Assembly: GCA_904063045.1 (NCBI GenBank)
Contig: CAJFCJ010000007.1
Coordinates: forward strand, 4,223,404-4,287,403
From: Dimorphilus gyrociliatus
Taxonomy: Eukaryota; Annelida; Polychaeta; Dinophilidae
Direction: 5' to 3'
Length of the DNA stretch: 64,000 bases
The notes beneath the pieces were generated by a model. It searched no databases, was not told the DNA's origin, and saw only the letters and a list, made by a program, of their open reading frames with translations. Positions 35,218 through 48,417 of the stretch are shown piece after piece (within the stretch, counting starts at the first letter, position 1; each line of letters begins with the position of its first letter). The translations under genes were made by a program, and so were the position numbers.

Positions 35218-35964
35218 TTATAGTAGTACTGCTAGTAGAATTATAGCAATAAGAAGGATCAGGAATGGTAACCACTGTTTTAGAGCTCCGATAAGGCTAG
35301 AGAAAAATAAAGTTTAATAAGTTTTTTGATAATAGATTATATAAATTAAAAAATTCCTATCAACCTGACATATTTTGCTTTAAAGAAAACTAAGAAGCAA
35401 AGTTTTATCATATTCCAGGAGCGACTTCCATCATATTCCATTTTATTCAGTGCCATAGCTACGTGAGAATGACAATTATCACAACACAAGTTGTGAATAC
35501 GTCCTTTATAAACTTCAGATGCATCGTCCACAGCTTTATCAAACGTATCATGTGATCCTCCCATTCTATAGAGCGGTAACTGCAAATATCTTGTAGGATT
35601 TCCGAAAGCCATATCATCTCTCTATAGAATTATGCAAAGATAAAAATATGTGTTATATCTGTTTCAAAACTTACAGAAACGTAATAGGGACCAGCGAAAT
35701 CTCTTATTACTCCATCTGTGTAGGCTATACCCATATGACCAATAAATGGAAATAACCACCTGAGAGGGAAAGAAAAGAAAAAAATCGAAATAAATGCACT
35801 TCACGAAATTAGGTAAAAAATATTTACGTTAGACAAGGAATTGGTGTCCATACGATACAGTGAGGATATCTCAGGTTTTTATGATCAATTTCCCTCATGA
35901 GGTCGGAGTTTTGGATGGCTTTAAATTCTTTTTGCGAATGCTGAAGACTACTTGGAAAATCCAT
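35218..35964 (-). CDS. TMEM222: TMEM222 (DUF778 membrane protein)
   Basis: Small membrane protein of unknown biochemical role, linked in human to neurodevelopment. Four exons on the minus strand. Start at 35962-35964 (MDFPSSLQ), exon 1 ending [14 protein letters not shown]. Exon 2 at about 35680-35757 reads [21 protein letters not shown] and on to AGPYYVS. Exon 3 gives [32 protein letters not shown] and [13 protein letters not shown]. The last exon has a hydrophobic helix ([18 protein letters not shown]) and the stop at 35218-35220. The [10 protein letters not shown] segment is the family hallmark. Confidence 0.92.
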
Positions 35965-36406
35965 TAAATGATCAGTCACCAATAAGAGCAGTTATCTGCA
36001 ATCTATATAATGCATTTTTTTCTCTAAAGAGTGAAAAAAAACAATGAATAATCTCAAACATTAATATATAATTTTATTTTATAAATAGGCTTCTATAAGA
36101 AAATATATATATATACAACTACATTAAATTATGAGCTTATAAAGAAAAAATTCTAAGGAATAATGGAACATATAGGCCTATCTTGAGAGAAAATAGAACA
36201 TTTTCTTAAAAGATGTAAATGTTTCTTTTTTCTGTTTTCTTCAATTAATTTCTTTATTTAATGAAATTTTTTAAAAAAGAATAAGACAGACAATGAGTTG
36301 AATCAATTATCCTTATTATTATATAATGTATATATATAGCATCTATTTCTTAAAAGCGGGAAAAGATGGGTTTTATTCCATTTCTCTTATTCTTCTTTCC
36401 ATAAAA
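35965..36406. other. Spacer between TMEM222 and the intermediate filament gene
   Basis: AT-rich, with a short (AT)n run at about 36102-36115. Contains the filament gene 3' UTR. Nothing else seen. Confidence 0.4.
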
Positions 36407-38093
36407 TTAGTTACGAGGCATTGGGTAGCTTTGTCTCGAATTATGAGCTATATTTCTTGTGGTAGAACTACCCCAGTTGTTTTGTCCTCTTTGCATGGAA
36501 GCGTAACCAGAAGGTCCAATGTTGGGAAGCATCTTCTCTCGGTGCAATGCAGCCATATTGGCAGGAGAGCAAGACGAAAAGTTTACCGAGCTGCTCACGC
36601 CGTGATTCGAGCAAGAGCATCTACCAGCTGATCCACCGCAAGGGCAACCTGCTTTGGGTAGCGCCGTTGCTGTGCTTTGGTATAGTGGGGGCTGGCCACA
36701 TGGAGTAGTTTTGCAGTAGTTGGTCATATCTCTTTTAATTGGTACGCAATCCGATACCCTTGGTGCGTACTTGATTGTTTCAGTTACGACAACGGGCTTA
36801 CTAGACAAGCTACAAACAAAAAATTAAAAGTCGTTTGTTTAGTTTACTCATGGTAACGTATTAAAACGCCATCTACCGTTTTTCTTCATTTTCCAATAGA
36901 GCGCGGTACGTATCAATCTCGTGTTTCAAAGTTGCCTGAGCCTCCTTTGCCGCGTTACATTCTCGAAGTTTACACATTAATTCTTCCTGAAGTTGAGTAA
37001 GCTTCCTTTCCAGTTCAGCTATCTTCTCGGCACATCTAGCTCTTTCCTGTTCAAGCGCTCTCCTAAGATTTTCATTCTCAGCTCTACAAGCTTGAAGTTG
37101 GGCTAGCAGTTCAGCCTCACGTCTCTGCAGTTCTTGAATTGCCGATTTTAAGCTCATATTCTCCTGGCGTAGAGCATCTCTTTCTCGTGCATCAGCCTCC
37201 CTTTGAGCGGCAGCCTCTTGTCCAGATCTTGCTAATGCTTCGTCCATTTGCGCTTTGTATCGTCTCATTTCTTCGGCATTAGCATCTCTAAGTTTTTGCA
37301 GTATAGGACCCAACTCATCGTTAGCTGGTTTGCTAAGCTCCGTTATACGTCTCTCTAAACAACTAATAATCTCTTGTTGTGATCTTATTCTATCTGCTGC
37401 CTCTTGAGCATCTCTTTGATTCTTTTGTTGAGCGTGGTTTAGTTCATCAACAAGTTGTTTGCAGCGCTGGAGAGATAATGATTTTTTTAAAATGTATTAA
37501 GTTTATTGAATTAAGGGATTGAATGCTTAGTTACCAACCTGTTCAAGCTGAGCCCTATTTGTTGCTTCACAATCGGCTCTCTTTCTCGCTTCGTCTAATT
37601 CTCTGCAGCATTTTTCCAATTGGGGTCTAAGAGATGTTACTTGCGTATCACAAGAGGCCAAAGCTGCCTTCAATTCGGCAATTTGTCTATCTCTATCTGC
37701 CAACAATCTTCTCAAGTCGTCTAGTTCTTGCATACATGCCTTATACTTTTGACATTGATCTTGAAGCTGACTCTGAAGCTGAGCAAGAGCCCGATTCTTA
37801 TTTTCCAGATCAGCCGATAAGGCACCGTTCATCTGTCTGCACTTATCCAACTCGTCTCTCAATCTTGTTAACTCGTTTTCGTAGTGGCATTTTAAGTTTT
37901 CCAAATCTCTTTCCAAGCCTCTAATCGACTCCAGATAAGCTGGTTCGCAAGCGTTACCTCCTGCTTTCATTTGGCGGACATTATTTAGATAATTAGTTAG
38001 TCTGTCGTTTAGACATTGTAAATTTCCTTTCATTGAGTCCGTAACCTGAGCAGCATCGGAACAAGGTCCGGGTTTACAGCCATACATGTTCAT
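36407..38093 (-). CDS. Cytoplasmic intermediate filament protein with Cys-rich tail
   Basis: Exons 37539-38093, 36877-37466 and 36407-36809 join in frame to about 515 residues. The rod opens with KGNLQCLNDRLTNYLNNVR, matching the helix-initiation consensus LNDRxAxYIxxVR. It closes with TLKHEIDTYRALLENEEKR, matching the termination consensus EIxTYRxLLExEE. The rod is about 360 residues, the long form with the extended coil 1B found in lamins and protostome filaments. The 134-residue tail has no lamin-tail fold, nuclear signal or CAAX box and is rich in Cys and Gly (AGCPCGGSAGRCSCSN). Rod heptads contain unusually many Cys. A possible upstream exon at about 38213-38311 (MSSSKSSRTFLIQDIA) would supply a Ser/Arg head and joins in phase. 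Confidence 0.85.
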
Positions 38094-38314
38094 TTTCTTG
38101 TTTAAAAGTAGCAAACTTGATGCTTTTTAGACTTTTCAAAAGTAAAATAAAATTTGAAATGCTTAATGCTCGTACTGAGACTGACGAGACTCGATTGAAG
38201 TAGTGAACGTACTGTTTGTTGCTTGGCGATAGTAGACGCCATAGTAACGTTCATGCGGTTTCTAGCAATGTCTTGGATTAGAAATGTTCGGCTAGACTTT
38301 GAAGAACTCAACCC

Positions 38315-40152
38315 AAAAGTAGATATCAGTGAAACCTAACCAAGCCTCAAATCGTTAAATGATAGGCTAAAATCATAATCTGTAGGTATTTTTCAAAATT
38401 TTAGGATGTTTTTGTGTTAAAGACTATAAAGTGTTTCAATAGAAAAACTAAGGTAAATATAGAAATACAGTATATAAATTTAAATACAGAGATTCCAAGT
38501 GAAGTAATTAATGAGAGGAAACTAATTAAAAAGAAAGTTTAAATAGGTGATGTAGCTATAATAATTCTTTAAACAGTCATTTTTTGTTATATTTTCAAAA
38601 AGTACTTAATTCTGAGGTAAAAGAAACAAACAATAAATGATAGAAGTAAAATAATCTTATTGATTGCTTCTATTTAAACATTTAGCATTTTATGATTTCA
38701 TTCAGCGGAAATAAATTATAACAGGCGGAAGTGAAAGTTCAAAAGCCTGAAAATTCTCTGACCAGATACAAAAATAAATCTGAAAAAAACAATTATAGGC
38801 TTTCAGCTACTTTTTTTACTACAATAGATATTATTTAATAGTGTGATTGAATTGTAATTTATACCTAAGAGAGGGAAGAGAGAGAGAGAGAATGAAAGCA
38901 GAATGTCCTATCGACAACAGGAAATAAGTATTAACAAGAAACATTTTAGGAGTAAAGCCTATTTAATTATTAATAACATTAGTAAACAATTACATAGAAT
39001 AAATACATTTATTTATGGAGACATTTATAATTGGTATCTATTAAATAATCCATTAATTAAATAACATATTTTGAAAGTATGTCTCATAAGTAAGCTAGTG
39101 TATACAGGAAGGAAGAAATAGAAAGTGATTTTTAAATATGAATACATACATAACTTCAAAATTAATTATATTCACATTCAAAATCCGCTGTTGTCATAAC
39201 TACTGAATAAATATCCAGTTTAAAAAAAAAATAAATCAGTGATAAACAAGCCTTTCAATAATTTTGATATGTACTTTATATTACATGTATAGGTTTTTTT
39301 TATTACTAATAAAGAAGATTTACAAATTCATTAATTAACCTTTTATTAAATAGATAGATAAAATACAGTATATAAAAATCTATTGAGTTGTTCTTATTTG
39401 ATTTTGAATGTGAAGAATTTAATGAAAAAAAAAATCAATTTTTTCTTATTTGTTCATTGAATTTAATGCTTTACTTACAAATTGTAATGAATATTACTTT
39501 CTGAAAAAAAAATTGGTACTGTTCATTAACATATTTCCTTCTTCACATATAATGAAAGCGAAACAATGAACATACAAAGATATTTAGATATTCTATTGTA
39601 AAAACACTAAAAGGATAGTTTCTTAATTAATAAATTTATAGTACTAATTATATCTTAATAGTACCTTGGTCGTTATAACTACTGTGGGTAAAGTCGATGA
39701 GGAATTCCCATTGAATATGATTGGTTTCAAAATTTTGATTCATAAAACTATTTAATACCTAAATATCTTTGGTTGTAAATTATCTAAGATAGATGAATTG
39801 TATTCAATTTTTCAAAAAATATTTAATGCTAAAATCATAAAATTGAAAGAAAATAGTATAATTAACATATTTTATTTAATGAAAATTAACACATTTTATA
39901 CAATCAGCTACAAATTAACGTATTTAGTTTACTTATTAAGATTTTCATTTTTGAATTTCTATACCAGATGTCACTTTCAATTGGATTATTTGGTGTAAAT
40001 AAGTTTTCTTATGAATCATTTAAATGATTACAAATATTCCTATTGCTATTAAAAACTAATATCCTATTACGGCATAAATAATTATATTTCCTAATATTTT
40101 CAAGTTTTGCGCACTATTGAATGTTTTACTTTATCACGTGACATAAACAAGC
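38315..40152. other. 1.8-kb gene-poor intergenic region
   Basis: The longest gap in the window, very AT-rich, between divergent genes (filament protein, RNF113A). It contains a purine-rich (GA)n run at about 38872-38892 and scattered poly-A. The only open frame (39798-39998) is AT-driven and lacks coding character. Promoters for both neighbours must be at its ends. Confidence 0.55.
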
Positions 40153-41634
<1,482 letters not shown>

Positions 41635-41851
41635 GTGTCTCTATCTCCTTTAACCAACTCCGTATTGTACAGTTCTGTCTGTAAAGGATTTATACTTTTC
41701 TTCCTAGGAAAATTATTACACATTATGGATATCATTTGAAGATGACTCCTTTTATAAAAATAAATGAGCATATAAAGAGTTCTTTTTAATATAATACAAA
41801 TTTTTCTGCAGTCTTATGCAAAAGATTCCAAGAAAAATATGGCAATATTCT

Positions 41852-43680
41852 TAGACTTTAACATCCATTACAACTTCAGTCTCCTTTTCTTTTCTCCCTT
41901 TCTTATTTAATATCAATGAAGTAATGTTAATGATTGCATAAATAGCTGCATAGCTCACTAAAAGGTAACCACCTATTATAAAATTATACCTATACGTGCC
42001 AGTAATATCTCTGATTTTACCTAAGATTGGATAAAAGTAGTTACGAGTATGAAATGTATAAAAAACAATAGTAATATTTATAGGTTACCTCCAACGGTAG
42101 GACCAATAAGTAGTGGAAAACTATTTGTAAATCTGTAAATGCCAATAGCGTCTTTGACTTTGGTTCGATCAACTTTATCAGTTGTAACTGTGACCATTTG
42201 AGAATATATCATACTATTTACTAGACTTCTTGCAATAAAGATTGAAAAAAAGTAGATTCTACTTGTAGAATATCCCATAAAAGTAAGTAAGATTCCAGAA
42301 CAACCAACGAAAGATACGTAAAGTAAGGTTCTATATCTTCTTATGGATTTTCTATCCATAATGAAACCAACAACAAGTCTAGTAATAACATCAGGAGGAC
42401 AAGTTATTAAGATTAAATTAGCCATCGTTGACCTCTCAATATTTAATTCTTTAGCTAATCCATAGCTGAATAAATTAGTTCCCGACATAATGATTTCCAC
42501 TAGGAATAGGAATACCAGAAATAATGTAAATTGAACATCTTTAAATAGGCTTATATCAACGCTGGAGCTTTTTACAATATCTTTAAAAGAATGAAAAAGA
42601 CTTTTTTTTTCCATAGGAGTTTCTTTATCTCCCTTATCTAATGGTTCTTTTGGTCGAAATAACATACCAGAGATACAAACATTTAGACTGATACCAGCCA
42701 AAATTAATAGAGTACCAGAAAATGAGTACCGATCAAACAGTTTGGCAATAACAAGAGATCCCAAAATACCGCCAACTGGTGGACCACAAAAAGTAATTGC
42801 CATGGCTTTTCCTTTTTGTTTATCGAAGTATTCAGATACGGTAACGAGAGAAGATATTTGAAATAGAGCAGCACCAACAGCTAAACAGAATACAAATGAA
42901 AAGCTAAAACTTTATCTAACATAGAAATTAAAAGGATATTTAATTACCTCCAAGTATACTGAAACCAAAAAAAACTACTTTCAGACACGATGCGAAGGCA
43001 GTGACGATTATTCCAGTAGAGTAGATAAAGGTTCCAATTATAGTTAGCTTCCTTGCCGAAATCATTTTCAACAAGCCAGCAACTATAATTCCTGTTTTAT
43101 CCACAAGAAAACTATTGTTTCCTAGAAACTTTTTGAACATGCGTTACATTTTAAGTAGGAGATTCGAAGTAAAATTATTCACTTTCCTCAGTATTTGTAT
43201 TCTCTTCTGTATTTCTTAATATTATATGCAAACGCCTTATTTTTATTTAAAATTTTGTAGATAATGGAATACTGTACTGAGCGAAAGTTTCTATCCGAAT
43301 ATAGTATGCTCACCCAAGGAAAATCTAATAAGGTTATGAGTTGCCGATAGCCATGCCGTACTCTGAGCTGACGATTGAAACCTTTCTCTAATTTCTTCAT
43401 ATAAAATTGGGTAAATTCTCAAAAAAGATGTATAGGAGGCAAACATCAAAAAACTTCCAAAGGCAACTGCCCATCCCCATCCGCCTTCTTTCCTCTTAAA
43501 TTCTTTCTCTTCGGTCTCTTCTGTCTCTGGTACTATAACGTGAAGCGAAGAGTCGACCGAAGTAAAAAGATTTCCATCAAACTTTGAAAAGATTACCTTC
43601 TTAGCATCTTCACTATTCTTTCCACTTTGACTTGTCACAGATATACCCCTGTTTTTTATTACTACTTCATTAGCTGCCAT
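41852..43680 (-). CDS. Monocarboxylate transporter-like protein (SLC16 family, MFS)
   Basis: Probable plasma-membrane transporter of the major facilitator superfamily. Exon 1 (43314-43680) gives a 60-residue cytoplasmic N-terminus and then KEGGWGWAVAFGSFLMFASY, the SLC16 hallmark (DGGWGWxV) with Lys-Glu in place of the usual Asp. Exon 2 (about 42948-43115) contains SARKLTIIGTFIYSTGIIVTAF. Exon 3 (42078-42900) has ITFCGPPVGGILGSLVIAKL, a cytoplasmic loop after helix 6, and DVITRLVVGFIMDRKSIRRY in helix 8, where MCTs have their conserved Asp/Arg pair. The last exon ends near 41990-41852 with a final helix (YLLVSYAAIYAIINI) and a charged tail. The substrate cannot be assigned. Convergent with RNF113A. 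Confidence 0.82.
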
Positions 43681-43950
43681 GTTTTTTTTTCACTTATCAG
43701 TTAATAGACTCCCACTTCTTCTGATGAGCATGTGATAATAGAAAATGTCGTTGTAGAAGTTATCGATTCGTCATTGTGATATTTAAATTCCTACTTTTGT
43801 TGACTAATCAAAGAAAATTTGTTGTCTACTGTCTAATAAAATATATTTCATAAAGCGTTAAATTATTATTTATTACTATAAAACTCATGACCTATATTGA
43901 CAACTAATAGTAGTGTTATAAATCTAGTTTCTCTTATCTATTAATAGTAT

Positions 43951-44388
43951 CTATTCGCTATTTTCTTGAGCTTTGGCAATTCTAACTAAAGATTTCAAAC
44001 CCTGAATTAATAAGAGAGTTAATTAAAAATTTAATTAATTTATTAATCTTACTAGATTTTCTGTATTTAATTGAAAATTCTTCCGTTTTACAAGAGCTTC
44101 TTCCTTTTTTAGATAATTTAATTCACTCTTATAGTTATCCAAGGCCGTTTTAAGATTTTCGTATTCTAACACGTTGTTCCTGTATTTTTGATCTAAACTT
44201 TCGCAACTTGCCTTAAGAATTTGTAACTTTGCTGATAATTTACAAATTTCTCCTTGCATTATATCAGCTTTAGCTTCTAAAGTTGCTTTTAATGTAAACA
44301 AATAATCTCTTTCACTTAAAAGCGTCTTATCACTTAGAATTGAATACGATTTGCTTAATTTATCGAATAAAAAATCCAACTTGTTCAT
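43951..44388 (-). CDS. Small coiled-coil protein (unrecognised)
   Basis: Two exons, 44053-44388 and 43951-44001, join in phase to 128 residues. Nearly the whole protein is predicted helix with heptad spacing (EICKLSAKLQILKASCESLD, YENLKTALDNYKSELNYLKK), ending GLKSLVRIAKAQENSE. No zinc finger, membrane or targeting segment is seen. Size and composition resemble small kinetochore, centrosomal or intraflagellar proteins, but I cannot place it in a family. It is divergent from the F-box/LRR gene with about 290 nt between starts. Confidence 0.6.
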
Positions 44389-44678
44389 ATTTTCTTTAAT
44401 GTTTTATTGTTTTCTTTATGGTTTTCATTATTATAATTAATTTGAAATTTTTTAAACGAATTTGATTAAATATATTCCCTTAAATAAATAAATTGCTTGT
44501 TATTCGAATTATATTGATTGTAAGCTTTATTTAATAAGACTTTAATTAACTTAAAATCAACTGTTATGTGTTTCTAGGGCAGTTAGCAGACGACATAATT
44601 AAGAAACGCCATGTTCGTCAAGAAGACTGCAATACTGAAATGGATTTAGCATTTAATTAGCAAAACGGATTTTCTAAA

Positions 44679-46339
44679 ATGAATATTAATGATTTACCTA
44701 ATGAAGTTAGTATTAGAATATCAAATTCTATAAAAAGATTGTATTTAAAATAAAAAGCGTATTGTAATGAAAACTTTTGCAGATCTTATCAATTATATTT
44801 AGCTATTTAAATGTGAAAAATCGATACTATAATAGATTTGTCTGTAAAAAATGGAATACATTGCTTGCTGCTTTATTGGGCGATGATGGATGGATAATAA
44901 TTCATAAGGATATCAATGTACCAAAAGTTTCTAATAGATATAATATCGCTCTATATGATGCTGACATTAACATTAATCAACTTCTTCCATATGCAAACCG
45001 GGTTAAAGGTCTAAAAATAGCTTGTGCTATTAACTGGGAATCACTAGTTAATTTCCTAAAAAATATAAAAGAGCTAGAGCATTTAGATCTGACATCTTGC
45101 TCAGCATCTTCCTTTCCAAATATTCCATTGCATCATCTGAAAATATTACATATTGGTAGCCTATGTTCATTTGATTTGGGAAAAGTCCTTAGCAAAGCAT
45201 CTTCTCTGAAACATTTAACCTTTCATCAAAGCCATTATAATTCTTCTGTGGACAACTTCATTCGAAATTCAAAGTCATTAGAAGGAGTTCACTTTGAAAG
45301 GATTGTAGAAGAGAATAGAGATTTAATAAACCTATTCGAAAATGGTATTAATCATTTGAAAGTATTTAAACAAAGCGGAACTTTAACGAACGCCTTTCTT
45401 CCATATTCAAATGAAGTTTTAGAAAAACTAACTATTAGTGGAACGGGATTAACAGGGGATCTTTCATTGATGCTTCTTTTTAAGTTAGCATCTCAACTAA
45501 AGTTTCTCAAGTTAGCTACACCAGGTTTGAGAATTGATTGGAATATTCTTAAGAAAGTTACACAGTTAAAGGAATTACATATATCTAACAATTCAGGAGA
45601 ATTAGATAAATCGCTTTCCAGTTTAACATTACTTAAATGTCTTGACGTTGCGTCATTTTCTACAATTACCTCATCAACATTGAAAATATTACGAACAAAT
45701 TGTTCCTTATTATCTCATTTAAATATAAGCGGAACTTCTAATATCAACAACGAAGATGTAAATGAACTGGTAAAATGTTTACCAAAATTGGAAACATTAT
45801 TCTTGGATCATTGTTTCTCATTAACCTTTCAATGTTTGATTGACGTTCATATCTTCTGTAGAAATTTACGAGCTCTAAGCCTACAGAAATTGAAAAAAGA
45901 CGAGACTGCTTTAGAAGACGTTGCCAAATTAAAAAAGCTTGAATATTTGAATATAGCATTCTGTAAATTATCTAATTCATGGTTTCAATCGACCTGTTAT
46001 AAATTATTAACAGTTATAAAACTAAGTCATACGAATATAACTGACGAAGGAGTTTTACATTTAGTTAAAAATTCCTATAGAATTAGAGAAATCAATTTAA
46101 TGGCAACTGAAATAACTGGTGATTGTTTACGTTATCTAATAACTGTTCATTCATTACGAGTTCTTGATATAACTTCTTGCGAAAATATATTGGAAGAAGT
46201 ATTAAATGAAGTTAAAGACAACAATAGACTTAATCATTTATTTTCTTCAATACCAACACCTATGGCTTTGGATTGTCCTTGTATAGCTCTACATCAAAAG
46301 TCGAATGTTCCTTTTCATAAAATATTTACAATAACTTAA
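44679..46339 (+). CDS. F-box and leucine-rich-repeat protein
   Basis: Probable substrate receptor of an SCF ubiquitin ligase. A 27-nt first exon (44679-44705, MNINDLPNE) joins in phase to 44783-46339, giving 527 residues. The junction rebuilds an F-box: LPNEILSIIFSYLNVKNRYY then RFVCKKWNTLL. The rest is leucine-rich repeats, for example LEHLDLTSCSASSFPNIPL, LSHLNISGTSNINNEDVNEL, LETLFLDHCFSLTFQCL, LEYLNIAFCKLS and LRVLDITSCENI, the cysteine-containing repeat type of FBXL proteins. I cannot pick the human FBXL number. Confidence 0.82.
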
Positions 46340-46980
46340 ATTCAAACAATTTATATATTGGCAAATTTTTAGTTATTGTTTTCTTCTTTTATAAAAAATA
46401 TAACAAAATTTTTAATGACTACCTATTAATTTAAGAATCCCCTGATCCATATTCTTTGAATATACTAAAACTTTAAATGCAGTTGGAAAACAAAACAATA
46501 CTTATTTGTATTTTAATACAAAATATGCTCCACGGAGCGAAATGCTGTTGTTTATTGAAAACATACAACAGTTAATTGATTCCAACGAAAAAAAAGGCTA
46601 CGGCGAAAAATGGGTTAGTACTTTTATCATAGATTCCCAATATTTTACAACTAATTTTAAGAGATAAGATAAGTAGGCTTATTTTGAAATTGAAATTTTA
46701 GGCCATTGATACTTTGCTCTTTCGAATTAATAAAAACACAAAATGTCTAAGAAAACTATCTTCGATTTGGTAAGCGCCCCTTTTATTAATATACAACCGG
46801 TTTGTAGCATAGATCAATTCAAGGTGAACCACACAAGGTCAATTTTGCAATCTTTGTGAAGAGTAAATCTTGAGAGAAAGTAGACACTAACAAGTAATTA
46901 TTTGCAAAAGAAATTAGTGACGTCTTTTTAATTTAAATATCTCTGATAGTCGAGCTTATATTTGTATCCAAACACAGAAA
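46340..46980. other. Spacer with possible LDH 5' exons
   Basis: Contains a spliceable 47-codon frame (46542-46613 joined to 46702-46773) and an overlapping ATG exon (46743-46769, MSKKTIFDL) ending at a GTAAGC donor. Either may be part of the LDH 5' end. See the finding for this region. Confidence 0.35.
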
Positions 46981-48059
46981 ATGACTTCAGTAAACCCGGA
47001 AAAAACCAGGAAAGAATTGATGTTGAAGGCTTCTGAGATCCACAGCACACCTCATGCAAAAGTAACTGTTGTAGGACTTGGAGCAGTTGGTATGGCCGGA
47101 ACATATGGCATGATGATACAGGGTGTAGCATCTGAATTAGTTCTTATTGAAGCTGAACATATGACTGACAAACTGGAAGGTGAAGTGATGGACTTACAAC
47201 ATGGAATGACTTTCTGCAGAAATGTTAACATAGTTGGAGGATCTGATTATTCCAAGACTGCAGGATCTAAAGTTTGTGTTGTTACAGCTGGATTGAGACA
47301 AAAAGAAGGACAAACTAGATTGGAGCTTATTCAGGGAAATGCACAATTATTTAAAAGTAAAGATATTTCATAATTTTTTAATTATGGTTATAAAATCTTT
47401 TGCTTTACCTTTCAGAAATTATACCTGAACTTGTCAAATACAGTCCAGATTGTACTCTGATAATAGTTAGCAATCCAGTTGATGTTCTGACCTGGCTAGC
47501 TTGGAAGATAAGCAAACTACCTTGGCAAAGGGTAATTGGTACTGGAACTATGCTGGATTCTTCTAGATTTCGCTATTACGTCAGCGATAAGCTGGGGGTT
47601 TCACCAAATAGTGTCCACGGCTATATTATCGGAGAGCATGGGGATTCCAGTGTACCAGTGTGGAGCGGATTGAACGTTGGAGGCACAAGAATTGTGGAAG
47701 CAAACCCAGACATTGGAACTGAAAAGGATGACGAGAATTGGAACTTAATTCACAAGGATGTTGTAGAAAGTGCTGGAACAATTATTAAGAAAAAGGGGTA
47801 TACCAGTTGGGCTATTGGAACAACCATTTCGCATTTGGTACACAACATTTTGAAGAATACCCACTCAGTTTTGCCATTGTCAATAAATGTAAAAGGGCTT
47901 TATGGTATTAAAGAGGATATGTTCTTGAGCAATCCATGTGTTATTGGCGAGAATGGAATTGAACAAATTTTCAAGTTGAGATTGAACGCTGAGGAGCAGA
48001 GTAAGCTGCAAAAGTCTGCCGATGCTATCGGAGAAGTCATGAAAGGTGTAAAACTCTAA
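46981..48059 (+). CDS. LDH: L-lactate dehydrogenase
   Basis: Interconverts pyruvate and L-lactate with NAD(H) in the cytosol. Exons 46981-47356 and 47416-48059 give 339 residues. The Rossmann motif is VTVVGLGAVGMAGTYG. The active-site loop reads TAGLRQKEGQTRLELIQGN, keeping the Gln that selects pyruvate over oxaloacetate and the mobile-loop catalytic Arg. SNPVDVLTWLAWKISKLP and LDSSRFRYY carry the substrate-binding Arg. The signature GYIIGEHGDSSVPVWSG holds the catalytic His. The C-terminal part ends KGLYGIKEDMFLSNPCVIG. The neighbouring AIP gene is convergent. Confidence 0.96.
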
Positions 48060-48417
48060 CTAGTAACACTCTTTGTCAACAATTTCGCTTTCTTATTGCT
48101 CCTATGTCTCACCCGTGTTTTTGGCCAGTTACCACACTCTATCCACATTTACGTTTGTCTACCGTTTGAAAATAAGTTCTGATATGCTACTTATAAATTA
48201 TAAGGTTTAGCAAATGTCCTAGATATGACATTTAGCAATATACTCCAGTGGATATAGATTCTTTCTAGTAAATTCGATAATTTATGTGAAATACAATATA
48301 AAGATACTGATAATATTCGTTTATAACAAAGTCTTTGTAAAACATATTCTTTATTTATTATTTGACTACAAGTTGACTTTCCACAAAAAATAATACCTAT
48401 AACATTGAATACTTTAT

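Noticed and set aside
38872-38892. (GA)n-rich stretch as a possible GAGA-factor site
   Set aside because: No neighbouring start within several hundred bases and purine runs are common here; treated as simple repeat.
39798-39998. 66-codon plus-strand frame in the 1.8-kb gap
   Set aside because: Composition is that of random AT-rich DNA (Ile, Tyr, Phe, Leu, Lys) with no domain or splice context.
44571-44659. Short frame QLADDIIKKRHVRQEDC after a TTTCTAG acceptor-like site
   Set aside because: Looks like a terminal exon, but no upstream exon can be found on this strand; it lies in a divergent promoter and probably in a 5' UTR.
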